Of a stretch of DNA of 64,000 bases, positions 29,141 to 38,372 are shown piece after piece (within the stretch, counting starts at the first letter, position 1; each line of letters opens with the position of its first letter). The notes below the pieces were generated by a model. The model worked only from the letters and a program-made list of their open reading frames with translations, was not told the origin of the DNA and ran no database searches. Both the position numbers and the translations under genes were made by a program. Source of the DNA: Cyanomargarita calcarea GSE-NOS-MK-12-04C. GTDB taxonomy: Bacteria; Cyanobacteriota; Cyanobacteriia; Cyanobacteriales; Nostocaceae. The stretch spans positions 62,001 to 126,000 of the forward strand of contig JAHHGZ010000012.1 of the NCBI GenBank assembly GCA_019359595.1, in the 5' to 3' direction.

Positions 29141-29257
29141 TATACAAGTGTACCAAGTAAATGTAACTAGTTGGGGAAATTTATATAAAAATTCCGTGTA
29201 GAATTTTTATATTCAGAAATATTGCCGGAAATGCCTAGGGATCTGCTTTATCTGGTT

Positions 29258-29290
29258 AGATCCCCGACTTCTTCAAGAAGTCCGGGATCT
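29258..29290. repeat. AGATCCCCGACTTCTT hairpin repeat
   Basis: AGATCCCCGACTTCTT pairs with AAGAAGTCCGGGATCT. This common cyanobacterial hairpin is seen again at 52031-52063. It lies upstream of the nuclease gene. Confidence 0.8.
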
Positions 29291-29329
29291 CGCAACGCTT
29301 AAAAGTGATATGATCCACCTGATTTCAAG

Positions 29330-30214
29330 GTGTATGGATTATCAAATATGCCAATGACTTTAATTCAGGGTAACTTTAGAGTGCTTAAAGCTGCTCCTGA
29401 TGGGGATTCGATCCGATTTTATCCGAAAAACCCCGAGATGTGGAAGAAGTTATCCACACGAGTCCGCACTAACCAGACTGGGGGGGCACAGTTGCGGTTG
29501 GATAGCATCGATGCTCTAGAAACACACTTCCAGCCCAGGGGTGGTAGTATCGGTTCTTCTCACCAACCATTAGAATATGCTCATAGCGCTGCAGATGAGT
29601 TGCTGAAATTTTTGGGATTTAAGAAGGTTACTCGTGGTGATCGTGAAGTCGTTACGGTCTCTGAACCGGAAGAAGTACCAGGTTTTATTCTGACTCGATT
29701 TGCAGACCAATATGGACGAGCGGTAGCTTTTGCCTTCAAAGGTAATTCTGAGGGATCGGATGGCAGCGAAACCAACTTGAATAAAACCTTACTGAAAAAG
29801 AGCGCGAATTTTCACTTATTATCTAAAGGACAAGCTTACCCAACTTTTTACTCAAAGTTATATCCCGACATCCGCAAAGAATTAATTGTTGCTACCCAAA
29901 AAGCTCGAAATGAAAACAAGGGTTTGTGGCAATTAGATAAGACGAATACGGGTTTTGTATTGGAAGAATTGGAAACTATCACCGATAAAGCTGTCATTTT
30001 ACCGAAATTATTTCGCCGACTGCTGGGTTATTTGGCGATTAATGATGGGAGTGTGGCTTTGGATGGTTTTCCAGCTTATCTTGAATCCCTAAATGACAAA
30101 GTTATCATTCTTCCTGACGGTCATGTTACTGGATTTGATTACGTGGTCAAAGTTGAAGGTCAGAATATTAGGTTAACCACTTTGCCAGAAGATTTGGTAT
30201 TTCTAGAAAAGTGA
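29330..30214 (+). CDS. SNase-like (thermonuclease family) nuclease
   Basis: The protein of up to 294 residues carries the staphylococcal nuclease fold. The metal-binding aspartate is in APDGDSIRFYP (about residues 22-32). LRLDSIDALETHF (about 56-68) supplies the catalytic Arg, Asp and Glu, and DQYGRAVAFAF (about 126-136) supplies the second arginine. A 25-residue insertion between the first two motifs is usual in cyanobacterial members. No signal peptide is seen. The GTG at 29330 has no clear ribosome site, and the ATG at 29348 is an alternative. Biological role unknown. Confidence 0.8.
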   Translation: MYGLSNMPMTLIQGNFRVLKAAPDGDSIRFYPKNPEMWKKLSTRVRTNQTGGAQLRLDSIDALETHFQPRGGSIGSSHQPLEYAHSAADELLKFLGFKKVTRGDREVVTVSEPEEVPGFILTRFADQYGRAVAFAFKGNSEGSDGSETNLNKTLLKKSANFHLLSKGQAYPTFYSKLYPDIRKELIVATQKARNENKGLWQLDKTNTGFVLEELETITDKAVILPKLFRRLLGYLAINDGSVALDGFPAYLESLNDKVIILPDGHVTGFDYVVKVEGQNIRLTTLPEDLVFLEK

Positions 30215-30403
30215 TTTGGAATTCTCTAATATTGCACCTTGAAAGGGATAGTCGTTGGCATTGATCGCCATTCTATCCCTGTCGATTACGATGCAAGTGT
30301 GGATAGAACACTCACTTTCCATCTTTTGGAAATGGTAAGTGCAAGCGTTGATTAGTTCAATGTAGAGGAACACACTAAAGAACCAGAATTAAATGCGCCA
30401 AGT

Positions 30404-30646
30404 CTAACCTGTATGGGTTGCAAGAAATTTATCAATCTTAGCAATTGCCCACTTAATGCCAGCTTCTTTCGACTTAGCTAAGTTGCGGCTCTGGCAGTCA
30501 GAAAGCAATCTCTGTGTACAACCTGTATAGATCAGAATCACCCACTGATTACTTTGTTGTTTGTACTTGTAGAAAATCCTTATCCCTTTATAAGTGACAA
30601 AAGTTTCTTCTGTGTACCCTACTAAAACTTCTTCTCTTAGCTGCAT
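30404..30646 (-). CDS. small protein of unknown function downstream of a structured leader
   Basis: The 80-residue protein (MQLREEVLVGYTEETFVTY) has no signal peptide, membrane helix or motif I recognise. It contains the aromatic-rich segment IRIFYKYKQQSNQWVILIY and a basic C-terminal half. The ATG at 30646 has GGGAG eight bases upstream and is preferred over a TTG at 30664. A Rho-independent terminator and about 230 bp of foldable sequence lie immediately upstream on the same strand, so the gene may be controlled by attenuation. Confidence 0.5.
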   Translation of the reverse strand: MQLREEVLVGYTEETFVTYKGIRIFYKYKQQSNQWVILIYTGCTQRLLSDCQSRNLAKSKEAGIKWAIAKIDKFLATHTG

Positions 30647-30664
30647 AGTTGCTACTCCCGGCAA

Positions 30665-30696
30665 TAAAAAAGTCTCTAGCTGCGAAGCGACTAGAG
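30665..30696 (-). terminator. Rho-independent terminator upstream of the 80-residue ORF
   Basis: Read leftwards, CTCTAGTCGC and GCAGCTAGAG form a stem around TTC with two mismatches, followed within two bases by a run of six Ts. It lies about 20 bp before the start codon of the next ORF, so it ends an upstream RNA or attenuates that gene. Confidence 0.7.
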
Positions 30697-30923
30697 GTTA
30701 AGCGTGAATTAGGCATTTTGTGCAAGACAAACTTACTCAAAATGCTTATAGTTAATCCACTCAAGCATTTTCAATAAGTTTGCTTCCTGTTTATACTAGG
30801 GAAGTTGGCTTGGTAACCTGTTTGCAGGTGGAAAACTCCCCCCGTCGAGTACTCGATTCGCGAAAGTGCTCCACGTACTCTTTTAGCAATCTACTCCTGT
30901 TTGCAAATTTAATTCCTCCTCCT
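30697..30923 (-). ncRNA. candidate structured RNA or leader, family unknown
   Basis: Read leftwards, four nested features can be drawn: GAGTAC pairing with GTACTC (30875-30880 with 30847-30852); GGGGAGTT with AACTTCCC (30841-30834 with 30806-30799) enclosing the small hairpin ACCTG/CAGGT with loop CAAA; a 19-bp near-perfect hairpin (30763-30781 with 30729-30747); and then the terminator. AGGAGGAGG (30915-30923) lies at the 5' side. The region has no open frame of note. It matches no riboswitch or RNA family that I can name. Confidence 0.4.
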
Positions 30924-31117
30924 GAAGGTTATTTTATTTATTATCCTTTTATGTGAGCCAGAATACAAAACTTAAAATATTATTTTTACCAGAAAAAATC
31001 CTTCTTATGGAAGATGTTTTAATTAGCTTTTTTCTAAACAATCTAGAAAAAACATGAAGTCTTTCTTAGAGGACGTAAGGATGCGTATTATTATTAACAT
31101 CAAAAATCTTATCCTAA

Positions 31118-31227
31118 TACCAATTCTGTATGAAGATGCACATAATCAAGACCCCCCTGTAGTCCCCCCTTGGCAAGGGGGGACGGCGTAGCCGGGGGTT
31201 ATATATGCAGCTTCACAAAGAAACGTA
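31118..31227. mobile_element. family A miniature inverted-repeat element, copy 2
   Basis: The 110-bp element has the same ends and the same GC-rich core as 8622-8733, in the opposite orientation. It is flanked by TAA on both sides (31115-31117 and 31228-31230), the complement of the TTA duplication at copy 1. It sits in a gene-free region. Confidence 0.88.
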
Positions 31228-31260
31228 TAAGAAGGGGATAGGGGAGTAAGGGAAGCGTGT

Positions 31261-31473
31261 TTCACGAAGAAAGAAGGAAGAAGTACCCACATGAGCACTC
31301 ATGTGGGATTGAAACAAGGACACTGTTTTTCTTCTCTGCGAGACACTACGTGAACGCGCTACAAAGGACTCGAAAAACATCTTTTTTTTACTGAAGCTCT
31401 AAACTGAGAACGCGCATTTTTATTACCTATTCCTTCTTCCAACTTCGGTCCTTACTTCAACATCATTTGTAAT
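31261..31473 (-). repeat. dispersed repeat R, copy 3
   Basis: This copy lies on the strand opposite to the other two, from the complement of TTCTTCGTGAA at 31261 to the complement of TTACAAATGA near 31473. Sequence identity with the other copies is near complete over the central 160 bp. It lies 90 bp downstream of the CBS-PAS kinase gene. Confidence 0.9.
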
Positions 31474-31563
31474 GAAGCGATATTTAAATCTTTTCCATCA
31501 GATGTCTATTACGAGCGATAGCGCAAGCCCGCTCCTAGGAGTCACTTCGCTGAAGTTTTTTCC

Positions 31564-34500
31564 TCAAACAATTGGCAGTTCAATTACAAACTCGGTACCC
31601 TGACCAAAAACTGAATGACATTTAATTTCACCGCCATGTCTATCTACTACAATTTGATAGCTGATAGACAATCCCAAGCCTGTACCTTTGCCTGGTGATT
31701 TTGTTGTGAAGAAAGGGTCAAATATTCTTGGCTGAATTTCTGTCTTCACTCCAAGGCCATTATCAGCAATACAAATTATGATTTTAGATTCCACAATCTG
31801 GGTACGAATGTGAATTTCTCCAAACTCTCTTGCAAATGATAATTCCTGATTGATAAATGACTCTTCTAAAGCATCAATTGCATTACAAACTATATTCATA
31901 AATACTTGATTCAACTGACCAGGATAACATTTTACTTTCGGCAGTTGACCGTAATCTTTAATAATTTTAATTTCCGGAATATTAAGATGTTTTTTCAGCC
32001 GATGCTGTAAAAGCAATAAGGTGTTATCGATACCTTCATGAATATCTGCTAGCTTGCATTTAGATTCATCAAGACGGGAGAAGTTGCGTAAAGAAAGCAC
32101 AATTTCGGTGATGCGCTGGGCACCTACTTTCATCGAATTCAGCAATTCCGGAAAATCTTTGGCAATAAAATTTAAGTCGATGCTTTCTAGCTCTTGGCTA
32201 ATTTCTCCGATTGGCTGAGGGTAATGCTGCTGATATAAATTGATGAGGGATAGCAGTTGTTGGGCATAGTCTACTGCTGGCTCGATATTGCCGTAGATAA
32301 AACTCGTGGGATTGTTAATTTCATGAGCAACTCCTGCTACCAGACTACCCAATGATGCCATTTTTTCAGAAAGTACCAATTGGGTTTGGGTGTGTTGAAG
32401 TTGAGTTAATGCTATTTCTAGCTGTTCAGCCTTGTTTCGTTCTCGTGCTTCACTTTGTTGTAAGGCTGCTTCTGCTTTTTTGCGATCGCTGATATCACTG
32501 GCTGTCCCCAAAATTTGCTTGGGATTGCCGTTAGGATATCTGCTAAACAGAGTATACCGACTTTTCCGCCAACGCCATTCGCCGTTTTTGTGGCACATCC
32601 GGTACTCTAATTCAAAAATCTCTCCATCTTTGGCGGTATCCAATCGTAGTTGATGTTCTGCAAAGGCTGTTAAATCATCACGATGAATTACTGTTGGGAA
32701 AAACCCCATCTCCATAGAAAAAACTTCTTCTTGGGTATAGCCTAAAATCTCATAAATTTCTCGGTTGCAATATACATTACGCTTTTCTATCAAATCATAA
32801 ACATATAAAACATTAGGATTAGCACTAACTATTGTTTGTAACCAATGCTGGCTTTCTTTTAATGCCTCTTCTAACTGTTTGCGCTCCGAAATATCCTCAA
32901 TTACACTAATAAAATACTGCGGAATTCCTTCCTCGTTACGCACTAAAGAGAGACTGTTCTTCACCCATTTGAGTTGACCATCTTTGCAGACAAAGCGTTT
33001 TTCTATCGAAGATGTGGCAGTTTCAGAAGCTAATATCTGACGCTTGCACTCCAAGTCTGACTCTACATCACCCTGATAAATAACATCATTGACAGTTATT
33101 GCCAATAATTCCGACTCTGTATAACCCAAAATCTCACATAATCGCTGGTTAACCTCAAGAAACTCGCCGGATATTGCTATCTGTTTAATTCCAACAGCAG
33201 CTTGCTCAAAAATCCCACAGAAACGTTCTTCACTTTCACACAGTGCGATTTCTGCCCGTTTGCGTTGAGTAATATCCTCGACGACAGTAATGAAATATTG
33301 CGGAATTTCTTGGCGATTGCGCACGAGTGAAATACTAATATTCCCCCATCGCACTTGCCTATCTTTGCACAACAGTCGTTGTTCTATCGAGTCGGTGGAC
33401 TCACTTGCAAACATCCGTCGCACATACTCTTGATAAACCCCTAAATCTGACGGGTAAGTAATAGAAGGCCAACTTAGCTGCAACAAGTCAGATTCTGTAT
33501 ACCCCAAAATCTCACAAAATCGCGGGTTAACCTGGAGAAATTGACCTGATAGTGACACCAAATTAATCCCAACAGCAGCTTGTTCAAAAATCGCCCGAAA
33601 ACGCTCTTGACTCTGCCACAGCAGCATTTCTGCTCGTTTGCGTTTAGTGATATCTCGCGCTACCCACACCGCACTGGTATCTGAGGTTGGGGAAATGCTA
33701 GCAGTAAACCAAACTTCTTCTCGCATCCAACAAAGACTGTAATCAAAATTTAGCGTCTGCTTTTTTTCTAAAGCCTGTCGAACTTTTGTCAACCAAATTT
33801 TTGCTGTCTTCTCTTTAAAAAATGCTTCTACTGTTTGACTAAGTAAATCAGTGCTGCGTTCATTCAAATAAATGGAATTTGTTGGGAGAATTTCTAAACT
33901 TCCCAATTGGCTGTTTTGAGTATTCACTACCAGGATGATGTCGCTCATTGCCTCTAAGGTTGCACGCATCTTCATCTCAGAATAACGTAGCTTATCTTCA
34001 ACTAATTTGCGCGTGCTAATTTCCTTTTTAACTTGCTGGTTTAACAACTTTAATTCTGATGTTTTATCTGCCACTAAATCCTGCAAGATTTTCAAAGATT
34101 CATACATTTCTAAGGGGTTAATCGTTTCTAACATCTTAGCCTGAGTGATGATCCCGAGTAATTCCCCTCCATTATTTGACACCACCAACCGCCGCACCCT
34201 ATGCTTCTGCATCATTTGATCGGCTGCCCACAATGAGTCACTTCCTCGAATTGGCAACAGCGGTGTACTCATCACTATTGCTGCAGCCGTATGAGCTAAA
34301 TCTAATTCTATGTGAGATAGCTGAACAATATCGTGTTCTGTAATAATACCGACTGGATTTAATTGACTATCAACTATCACTACACAACTGACCTGTTTGA
34401 GGCTCATCAGTTGGGCCACATACAAGATAGAATCACTACTTTTTGCAGAAATCACTCCAGAAGACATTACTTCTGTTACTTGCTTTTTTGTCAATAAATC

Positions 34501-34899
34501 TACTGGATGAATCATGTCCTCAATAGTTTGAGGTGTAATAATCCCAACAAAGTCCCCCGTTTCACCCACCACCGTTAAATGACGAATCTGATGCTGCTTT
34601 ATCTGATTTACTACCGCAAATATATCTTCTGCCTCAGTTTCTGTAATGCTAACGAACTGCTTGTTCATCACAGAAGCTACAGACACACTCCCCAAATCAA
34701 CTCGTTCAGCAGCCAACCGCACCACATCTTGCTCTGTAAATAAGCCAATTGGCCGACTGTTTGAATTGGCCTCAGCCAGCACTACTATACCCCTACTGTC
34801 CGTTTGGCTCATCAGTGCTAGAGCTTCCTTGACAAGGGCATCCTGTGTTATGGTCAAAGGATGACGATTGATAGCTGAACGGGTTCCAAAATTCCGCAT
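31564..34899 (-). CDS. CBS-PAS sensor histidine kinase
   Basis: The 1111-residue protein begins with two tandem CBS pairs (about residues 1-270), where each repeat shows the GIITxxD-type motif (GLFTEQDVVRLA, VGIITEHDIVQL). CBS pairs usually bind adenine nucleotides. Four PAS/PAC units follow between about 300 and 815; the second and third are near duplicates (GIFEQAAVGI, QRKRAEIAL). The C-terminal kinase has the phospho-acceptor His859 in AGVAHEINNPTSF. The ATPase shows DNGLGV, FDPFFTTKSPGKGTGLGLS and the final IELPIV. There is no receiver domain and no membrane segment, so it is a soluble sensor whose partner regulator is not adjacent. Confidence 0.93.
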   Translation of the reverse strand: MRNFGTRSAINRHPLTITQDALVKEALALMSQTDSRGIVVLAEANSNSRPIGLFTEQDVVRLAAERVDLGSVSVASVMNKQFVSITETEAEDIFAVVNQIKQHQIRHLTVVGETGDFVGIITPQTIEDMIHPVDLLTKKQVTEVMSSGVISAKSSDSILYVAQLMSLKQVSCVVIVDSQLNPVGIITEHDIVQLSHIELDLAHTAAAIVMSTPLLPIRGSDSLWAADQMMQKHRVRRLVVSNNGGELLGIITQAKMLETINPLEMYESLKILQDLVADKTSELKLLNQQVKKEISTRKLVEDKLRYSEMKMRATLEAMSDIILVVNTQNSQLGSLEILPTNSIYLNERSTDLLSQTVEAFFKEKTAKIWLTKVRQALEKKQTLNFDYSLCWMREEVWFTASISPTSDTSAVWVARDITKRKRAEMLLWQSQERFRAIFEQAAVGINLVSLSGQFLQVNPRFCEILGYTESDLLQLSWPSITYPSDLGVYQEYVRRMFASESTDSIEQRLLCKDRQVRWGNISISLVRNRQEIPQYFITVVEDITQRKRAEIALCESEERFCGIFEQAAVGIKQIAISGEFLEVNQRLCEILGYTESELLAITVNDVIYQGDVESDLECKRQILASETATSSIEKRFVCKDGQLKWVKNSLSLVRNEEGIPQYFISVIEDISERKQLEEALKESQHWLQTIVSANPNVLYVYDLIEKRNVYCNREIYEILGYTQEEVFSMEMGFFPTVIHRDDLTAFAEHQLRLDTAKDGEIFELEYRMCHKNGEWRWRKSRYTLFSRYPNGNPKQILGTASDISDRKKAEAALQQSEARERNKAEQLEIALTQLQHTQTQLVLSEKMASLGSLVAGVAHEINNPTSFIYGNIEPAVDYAQQLLSLINLYQQHYPQPIGEISQELESIDLNFIAKDFPELLNSMKVGAQRITEIVLSLRNFSRLDESKCKLADIHEGIDNTLLLLQHRLKKHLNIPEIKIIKDYGQLPKVKCYPGQLNQVFMNIVCNAIDALEESFINQELSFAREFGEIHIRTQIVESKIIICIADNGLGVKTEIQPRIFDPFFTTKSPGKGTGLGLSISYQIVVDRHGGEIKCHSVFGQGTEFVIELPIV

Positions 34900-35280
34900 A
34901 AGGTAGATTGTTCATCTTTTTTTTGGCAGCAGATAGAATCAAGTAACAATTCAAATTGCAACCTTTAACTGCATACAGACAGCAACTAACTTGACGTATA
35001 TTACAGTACTTTCCACTCTGCCTGCAAAACTGTTGAAATAGATACTTTTGCGGATTGCTGTTGCCAAGTAGCATAAAGGATTATACAAGCTGAAGTTTGA
35101 TTCTAGGCAGTAACAACACGCTCCGTAAGAAAAAATAAATATTATGTAGAGGCAAAATTTAATTGTAGGCGATAAACCTCCGGTTCGCTAGAGCGATCGC
35201 ATACAGCTGGGGGTGGAGATTTTCGCACATCCAAAAATTTAAACGATAGCACTTTGTACCAACTTGATGGTTTATTTATC
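34900..35280. other. intergenic region downstream of cox, upstream of the CBS kinase
   Basis: No gene is seen. It should hold the promoter of the leftward sensor kinase. It contains one GCGATCGC site and a short GGTTCGCTAGAGCGATCG repeat. Confidence 0.4.
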
Positions 35281-35496
35281 ATAGGACTTACGCAGAAATT
35301 ACCAAAAACCTTGATTTATGGAACCGCGTAGGCGAAGCCAGCCGTCTCGGCTTAGACGCGAAGTACGCATAGCCAAAGGTATGCCGTACTCCTTCGGGGA
35401 AGCAAGCTATCGCGGAGCGTGCCGTAAGCGAAGCGCTGCTGGAGGCTAGGCAAGGCTAGAAATAAGAGTTTAAGAGAGTTTTTGCGTAAGTCCTAT
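35281..35496. mobile_element. family D inverted-repeat element with ATAGGACTTACGC ends
   Basis: The 216-bp element starts ATAGGACTTACGCAGAAA and ends TTTTTGCGTAAGTCCTAT, giving inverted repeats of about 17 bp. The trinucleotide ATC stands on both sides (35278-35280 and 35497-35499). Its interior is made of GCG-rich palindromes (CGCGTAGGCGAAGC, TATCGCGGAGCG) common in this genus. No open frame is present. A solo end of the same type is at 6907. Confidence 0.8.
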
Positions 35497-35670
35497 ATCA
35501 GAGGGACAATACCAAGCAACGGTGCCCACGCTCCCATATATATGTTAAGAGGCAATTATGTTCCAAACTCCTTTAAAAATGACAATTGAGGAGTATCGAA
35601 CCTACGATGACGGCACAGACAAGCGATAGAGAGAGCTTCTCTCTCCAGCCCTATAAATGCAATTTCAAAA

Positions 35671-35697
35671 ATAAAAAACCCCCGATTGGAGGTTCTT
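35671..35697 (-). terminator. terminator of the ctaCDE operon
   Basis: Read leftwards, AAGAACCTCC and GGGGGTTTTTTAT form a GC-rich stem with loop AATC, ending in a T-run. It lies 28 bp beyond the ctaE stop codon. Confidence 0.8.
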
Positions 35698-35724
35698 AGT
35701 TGAATTTGTGAAGAAAACAAATTT

Positions 35725-36351
35725 TTACAGTAAATAAAGCAAGCCAAAAAGGATAATCCAAATAACATCAACGAAGTGCCAGTAAATTTCAGCAGCTTCA
35801 ATACCAAAATGCTTTTCGTTACTGTAATGACCTTGTTTGCCCGATCGCCACAATACAGACAAAATCAGTAAAACACCAATAGTTACGTGCAAACCGTGGA
35901 AACCAGTCAATACATAAAATGCACTGGCGAATAAATTGGTAGTTAAACCAAATTCCAGGTGGCTGTATTCATACAACTGTCCACCCAAGAAAATAGCACC
36001 CATCAAAGCAGTGATGCCAAACCAAATTTGCATCCCTTTGAGATTGTTCTTTTTGATGGCAGTATCAGCATTGTGAATCACAAAGCTGCTAGAAATTAGA
36101 ATTACAGTGTTGATACTGGGCAACAAAAGTTCTAGCCTTGGCGTACCTTCTGGAGGCCAAGAAGGTAGAGTGGAACGGAAAGCTAAATAGGCACCGAACA
36201 TCCCTAGAAAAATCATTCCCTCAGCGATGAGGAAGACAATCAACCCAAATATCCGATGGTCGGGATGTTCTTCGTGATGACCACCTGCCACTTCTGCAGC
36301 ATGGTGATGATTTAGGTCCGTTTTAGCTGGGTCAATAGTTTGACTTTGCAT
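35725..36351 (-). CDS. ctaE: cytochrome c oxidase subunit III
   Basis: The 208-residue protein is the third core subunit of an aa3-type oxidase in the thylakoid or plasma membrane. Five hydrophobic helices are visible, including FGLIVFLIAEGMIFLGMFGAYLAF near the N-terminus. The family motifs FYVLTGFHGLHVTIGV and EIYWHFVDVIWIILFGLLYL close the protein. The N-terminus is histidine-rich and soluble (NHHHAAEVAGGHHEEH). It is the last gene of ctaC-ctaD-ctaE and is followed by a terminator. Confidence 0.96.
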   Translation of the reverse strand: MQSQTIDPAKTDLNHHHAAEVAGGHHEEHPDHRIFGLIVFLIAEGMIFLGMFGAYLAFRSTLPSWPPEGTPRLELLLPSINTVILISSSFVIHNADTAIKKNNLKGMQIWFGITALMGAIFLGGQLYEYSHLEFGLTTNLFASAFYVLTGFHGLHVTIGVLLILSVLWRSGKQGHYSNEKHFGIEAAEIYWHFVDVIWIILFGLLYLL

Positions 36352-36364
36352 GAATCTTTAATTT

Positions 36365-36472
36365 CTAAAAAACAAGAAGTTAGGAGTTGGGAGTTAGGAG
36401 TTAGGAGTTAGGAGTTAGGAATTGGGAGTTAGTTTTTTTCAACTCATAACTCATAACCCCTAACTCCTAACT
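36365..36472. repeat. heptamer array within the cox operon (ctaD-ctaE gap)
   Basis: GAGTTAG and its complement CTAACTC fill the 120-bp space between ctaD and ctaE. The two orientations could pair in the mRNA. Confidence 0.9.
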
Positions 36473-38209
36473 CTACTTTCTATCTTCAGGGCTAGCTGCA
36501 AACTCTGGATCGGGTTTAGCCCTCAATACTGAGTTAGCACCACCAGACAAAACAGGATTGGCATCGTCTAAGGGTACATCCTCATTCCGCTGTTCCAAAC
36601 CGTAATCATAGGGACCTGTTACCAACACCGGCAATTTGTCGAAATTCTCGATCGCTGGTGGTGAAGTCGTCATCCACTCTAGGGTAAGTGCATTCCAAGG
36701 ATTGTTGCCGGCTTTAGGCCCATACATCCAACTCCAAATGGCGTTGATGATAAAGGGTAAAGTGGAAATCGCTAGAATGTAAGAACCGTAGGTACAGATT
36801 TCGTTAATTGAGGTAAATTTGGGGTCATACTGGGCGATACGGCGGTTCATACCCATCAATCCCAATTTGTGCATGGGTAAGAAGGTCATATTCAGACCAA
36901 TCATTGTCAAGGCAAAGTGAACCTTACCCCAAAATTCATTGATCATTCGTCCCGTAATTTTCGGGAACCAATGATATATACCAGCAAAAATGCCGACTAC
37001 GCTACCGCCAAACAATACGTAATGTAGGTGCGCTACTACAAAATAAGTGTCGTGGACGTGGATATCAAACGGTACTGCCGCCAACATTACACCACTGATC
37101 CCACCGATAACGAAGGTTGCCAAAAAGCCCATTGCAAATAGCATGGCACTATTGAGGCGGATTTTACCACCCCAAATTGTTGCCAACCAGCCGAAAATCT
37201 TAATTCCTGTGGGTACGGCAATAATCATGGTGGTAATCATGAAAAACATCCGCAACCAACCGGGAACACCGCTGGTAAACATATGGTGTGCCCAGACAAT
37301 TAATCCCAAGAAACTGATGGCAAGGGAAGAATAGGCGATCGCTTTATAGCCAAAAATCGGCTTGCGGGCATGAACTGGAAGGATCTCTGAAATCGCCCCA
37401 AAAAAGGGCAAAATCATGATATACACCGCTGGGTGTGAGTAAAACCAGAACATATGCTGGTAGACTACCGGGTCACCACCGCCAGTGGGATTAAAAAATG
37501 TTGTGCCTGCCAATAAGTCAAAGGAAAGCAGAATCATTGCCCCAGCTAGCACAGGAGTCGATATTAGCACCAGTGCTGAGGTAGCAAACATCGCCCAGCA
37601 AAACAAGGGCATTTGATGAATACCCATGCTAGGGACACGCATTTTGATAATGGTGGTCAAAAAATTGATTGCCCCCAAAATCGATGACGTACCCAGTAGC
37701 AGGATGCTCATAATCCAAATAGCCTCACCCAACTGACCTGTTACCAAGCTCAGAGGTGGGTAAGAAGTCCAACCGGCATCCGGCGCATCACCCATTACCA
37801 AACTAGCGACAAGCAATATTCCCGCTGGAGGAATTACCCAAAAGGCAAGGGCATTCAGACGTGGGAATGCCATATCTCTTGCCCCAATCATCAAGGGAAT
37901 TAGATAGTTAGCAAATCCCGCCCCTGTTGGCACAATCCACAAGAAAATCATGATTGTGGCGTGCAGCGTAAACAAGCTGTTGTAAACTTCTGGCGTCACA
38001 AAATCTGTTTCTGGCGTGCGTAGTTCTGTACGAACTAATTCCGCCATCACGCCACCAATACAGTAAAAAATGAACGATGTCACAAGGTATTGAATCCCAA
38101 TTACCTTGTGGTCGGTGTTAAAGGTAAAGTAGTCTCGCCATTTCCTGACTCCAGGCTCATCAATTAGAGCCGGGATATTGGCATTTTCTTGCAGTTGTGC
38201 TTGTGTCAT
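36473..38209 (-). CDS. ctaD: cytochrome c oxidase subunit I
   Basis: The 578-residue catalytic subunit reduces O2 to water at a heme-copper centre and pumps protons. Twelve helices are present. Heme and CuB ligands lie in YNSLFTLHATIMIF, FWFYSHPAVYIMILP (CuB His and the cross-linked Tyr) and HDTYFVVAHLHYVLFG. The YSHP version, in place of the GHPE of mitochondrial-type enzymes, marks the A2-type heme-copper oxidases. The C-terminal 60 residues are soluble. It lies between ctaC and ctaE in the usual order. Confidence 0.97.
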   Translation of the reverse strand: MTQAQLQENANIPALIDEPGVRKWRDYFTFNTDHKVIGIQYLVTSFIFYCIGGVMAELVRTELRTPETDFVTPEVYNSLFTLHATIMIFLWIVPTGAGFANYLIPLMIGARDMAFPRLNALAFWVIPPAGILLVASLVMGDAPDAGWTSYPPLSLVTGQLGEAIWIMSILLLGTSSILGAINFLTTIIKMRVPSMGIHQMPLFCWAMFATSALVLISTPVLAGAMILLSFDLLAGTTFFNPTGGGDPVVYQHMFWFYSHPAVYIMILPFFGAISEILPVHARKPIFGYKAIAYSSLAISFLGLIVWAHHMFTSGVPGWLRMFFMITTMIIAVPTGIKIFGWLATIWGGKIRLNSAMLFAMGFLATFVIGGISGVMLAAVPFDIHVHDTYFVVAHLHYVLFGGSVVGIFAGIYHWFPKITGRMINEFWGKVHFALTMIGLNMTFLPMHKLGLMGMNRRIAQYDPKFTSINEICTYGSYILAISTLPFIINAIWSWMYGPKAGNNPWNALTLEWMTTSPPAIENFDKLPVLVTGPYDYGLEQRNEDVPLDDANPVLSGGANSVLRAKPDPEFAASPEDRK

Positions 38210-38212
38210 ACA

Positions 38213-38370
38213 ATAACTGTCTGTTAGTTGCTAGTTGTTGGTTGTTGGTTGTTAATTGTTAGTTGTTAGTTGTTGGTTGTTGCTTGGAGCGTTGTTAGCA
38301 TTAACTCCTAACTTCTAAACTCCTAACTCCTAACTCCTAACTCCTAACTCCTAACTCCTAACTCCTAACC
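38213..38370. repeat. heptamer arrays within the cox operon (ctaC-ctaD gap)
   Basis: GTTGTTA/GTTGGTT units occupy the left half and CTAACTC units the right half of the gap between ctaC and ctaD. No gene is present. Together with the array at 36365 both spacers of this operon are made of repeats. Confidence 0.9.
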
Positions 38371-38372
38371 AT

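Noticed and set aside
30697-30923. Known riboswitch (cobalamin, TPP, c-di-AMP) or retron RNA
   Set aside because: None of the conserved sequence boxes I know for these families is present, and no reverse transcriptase lies nearby.
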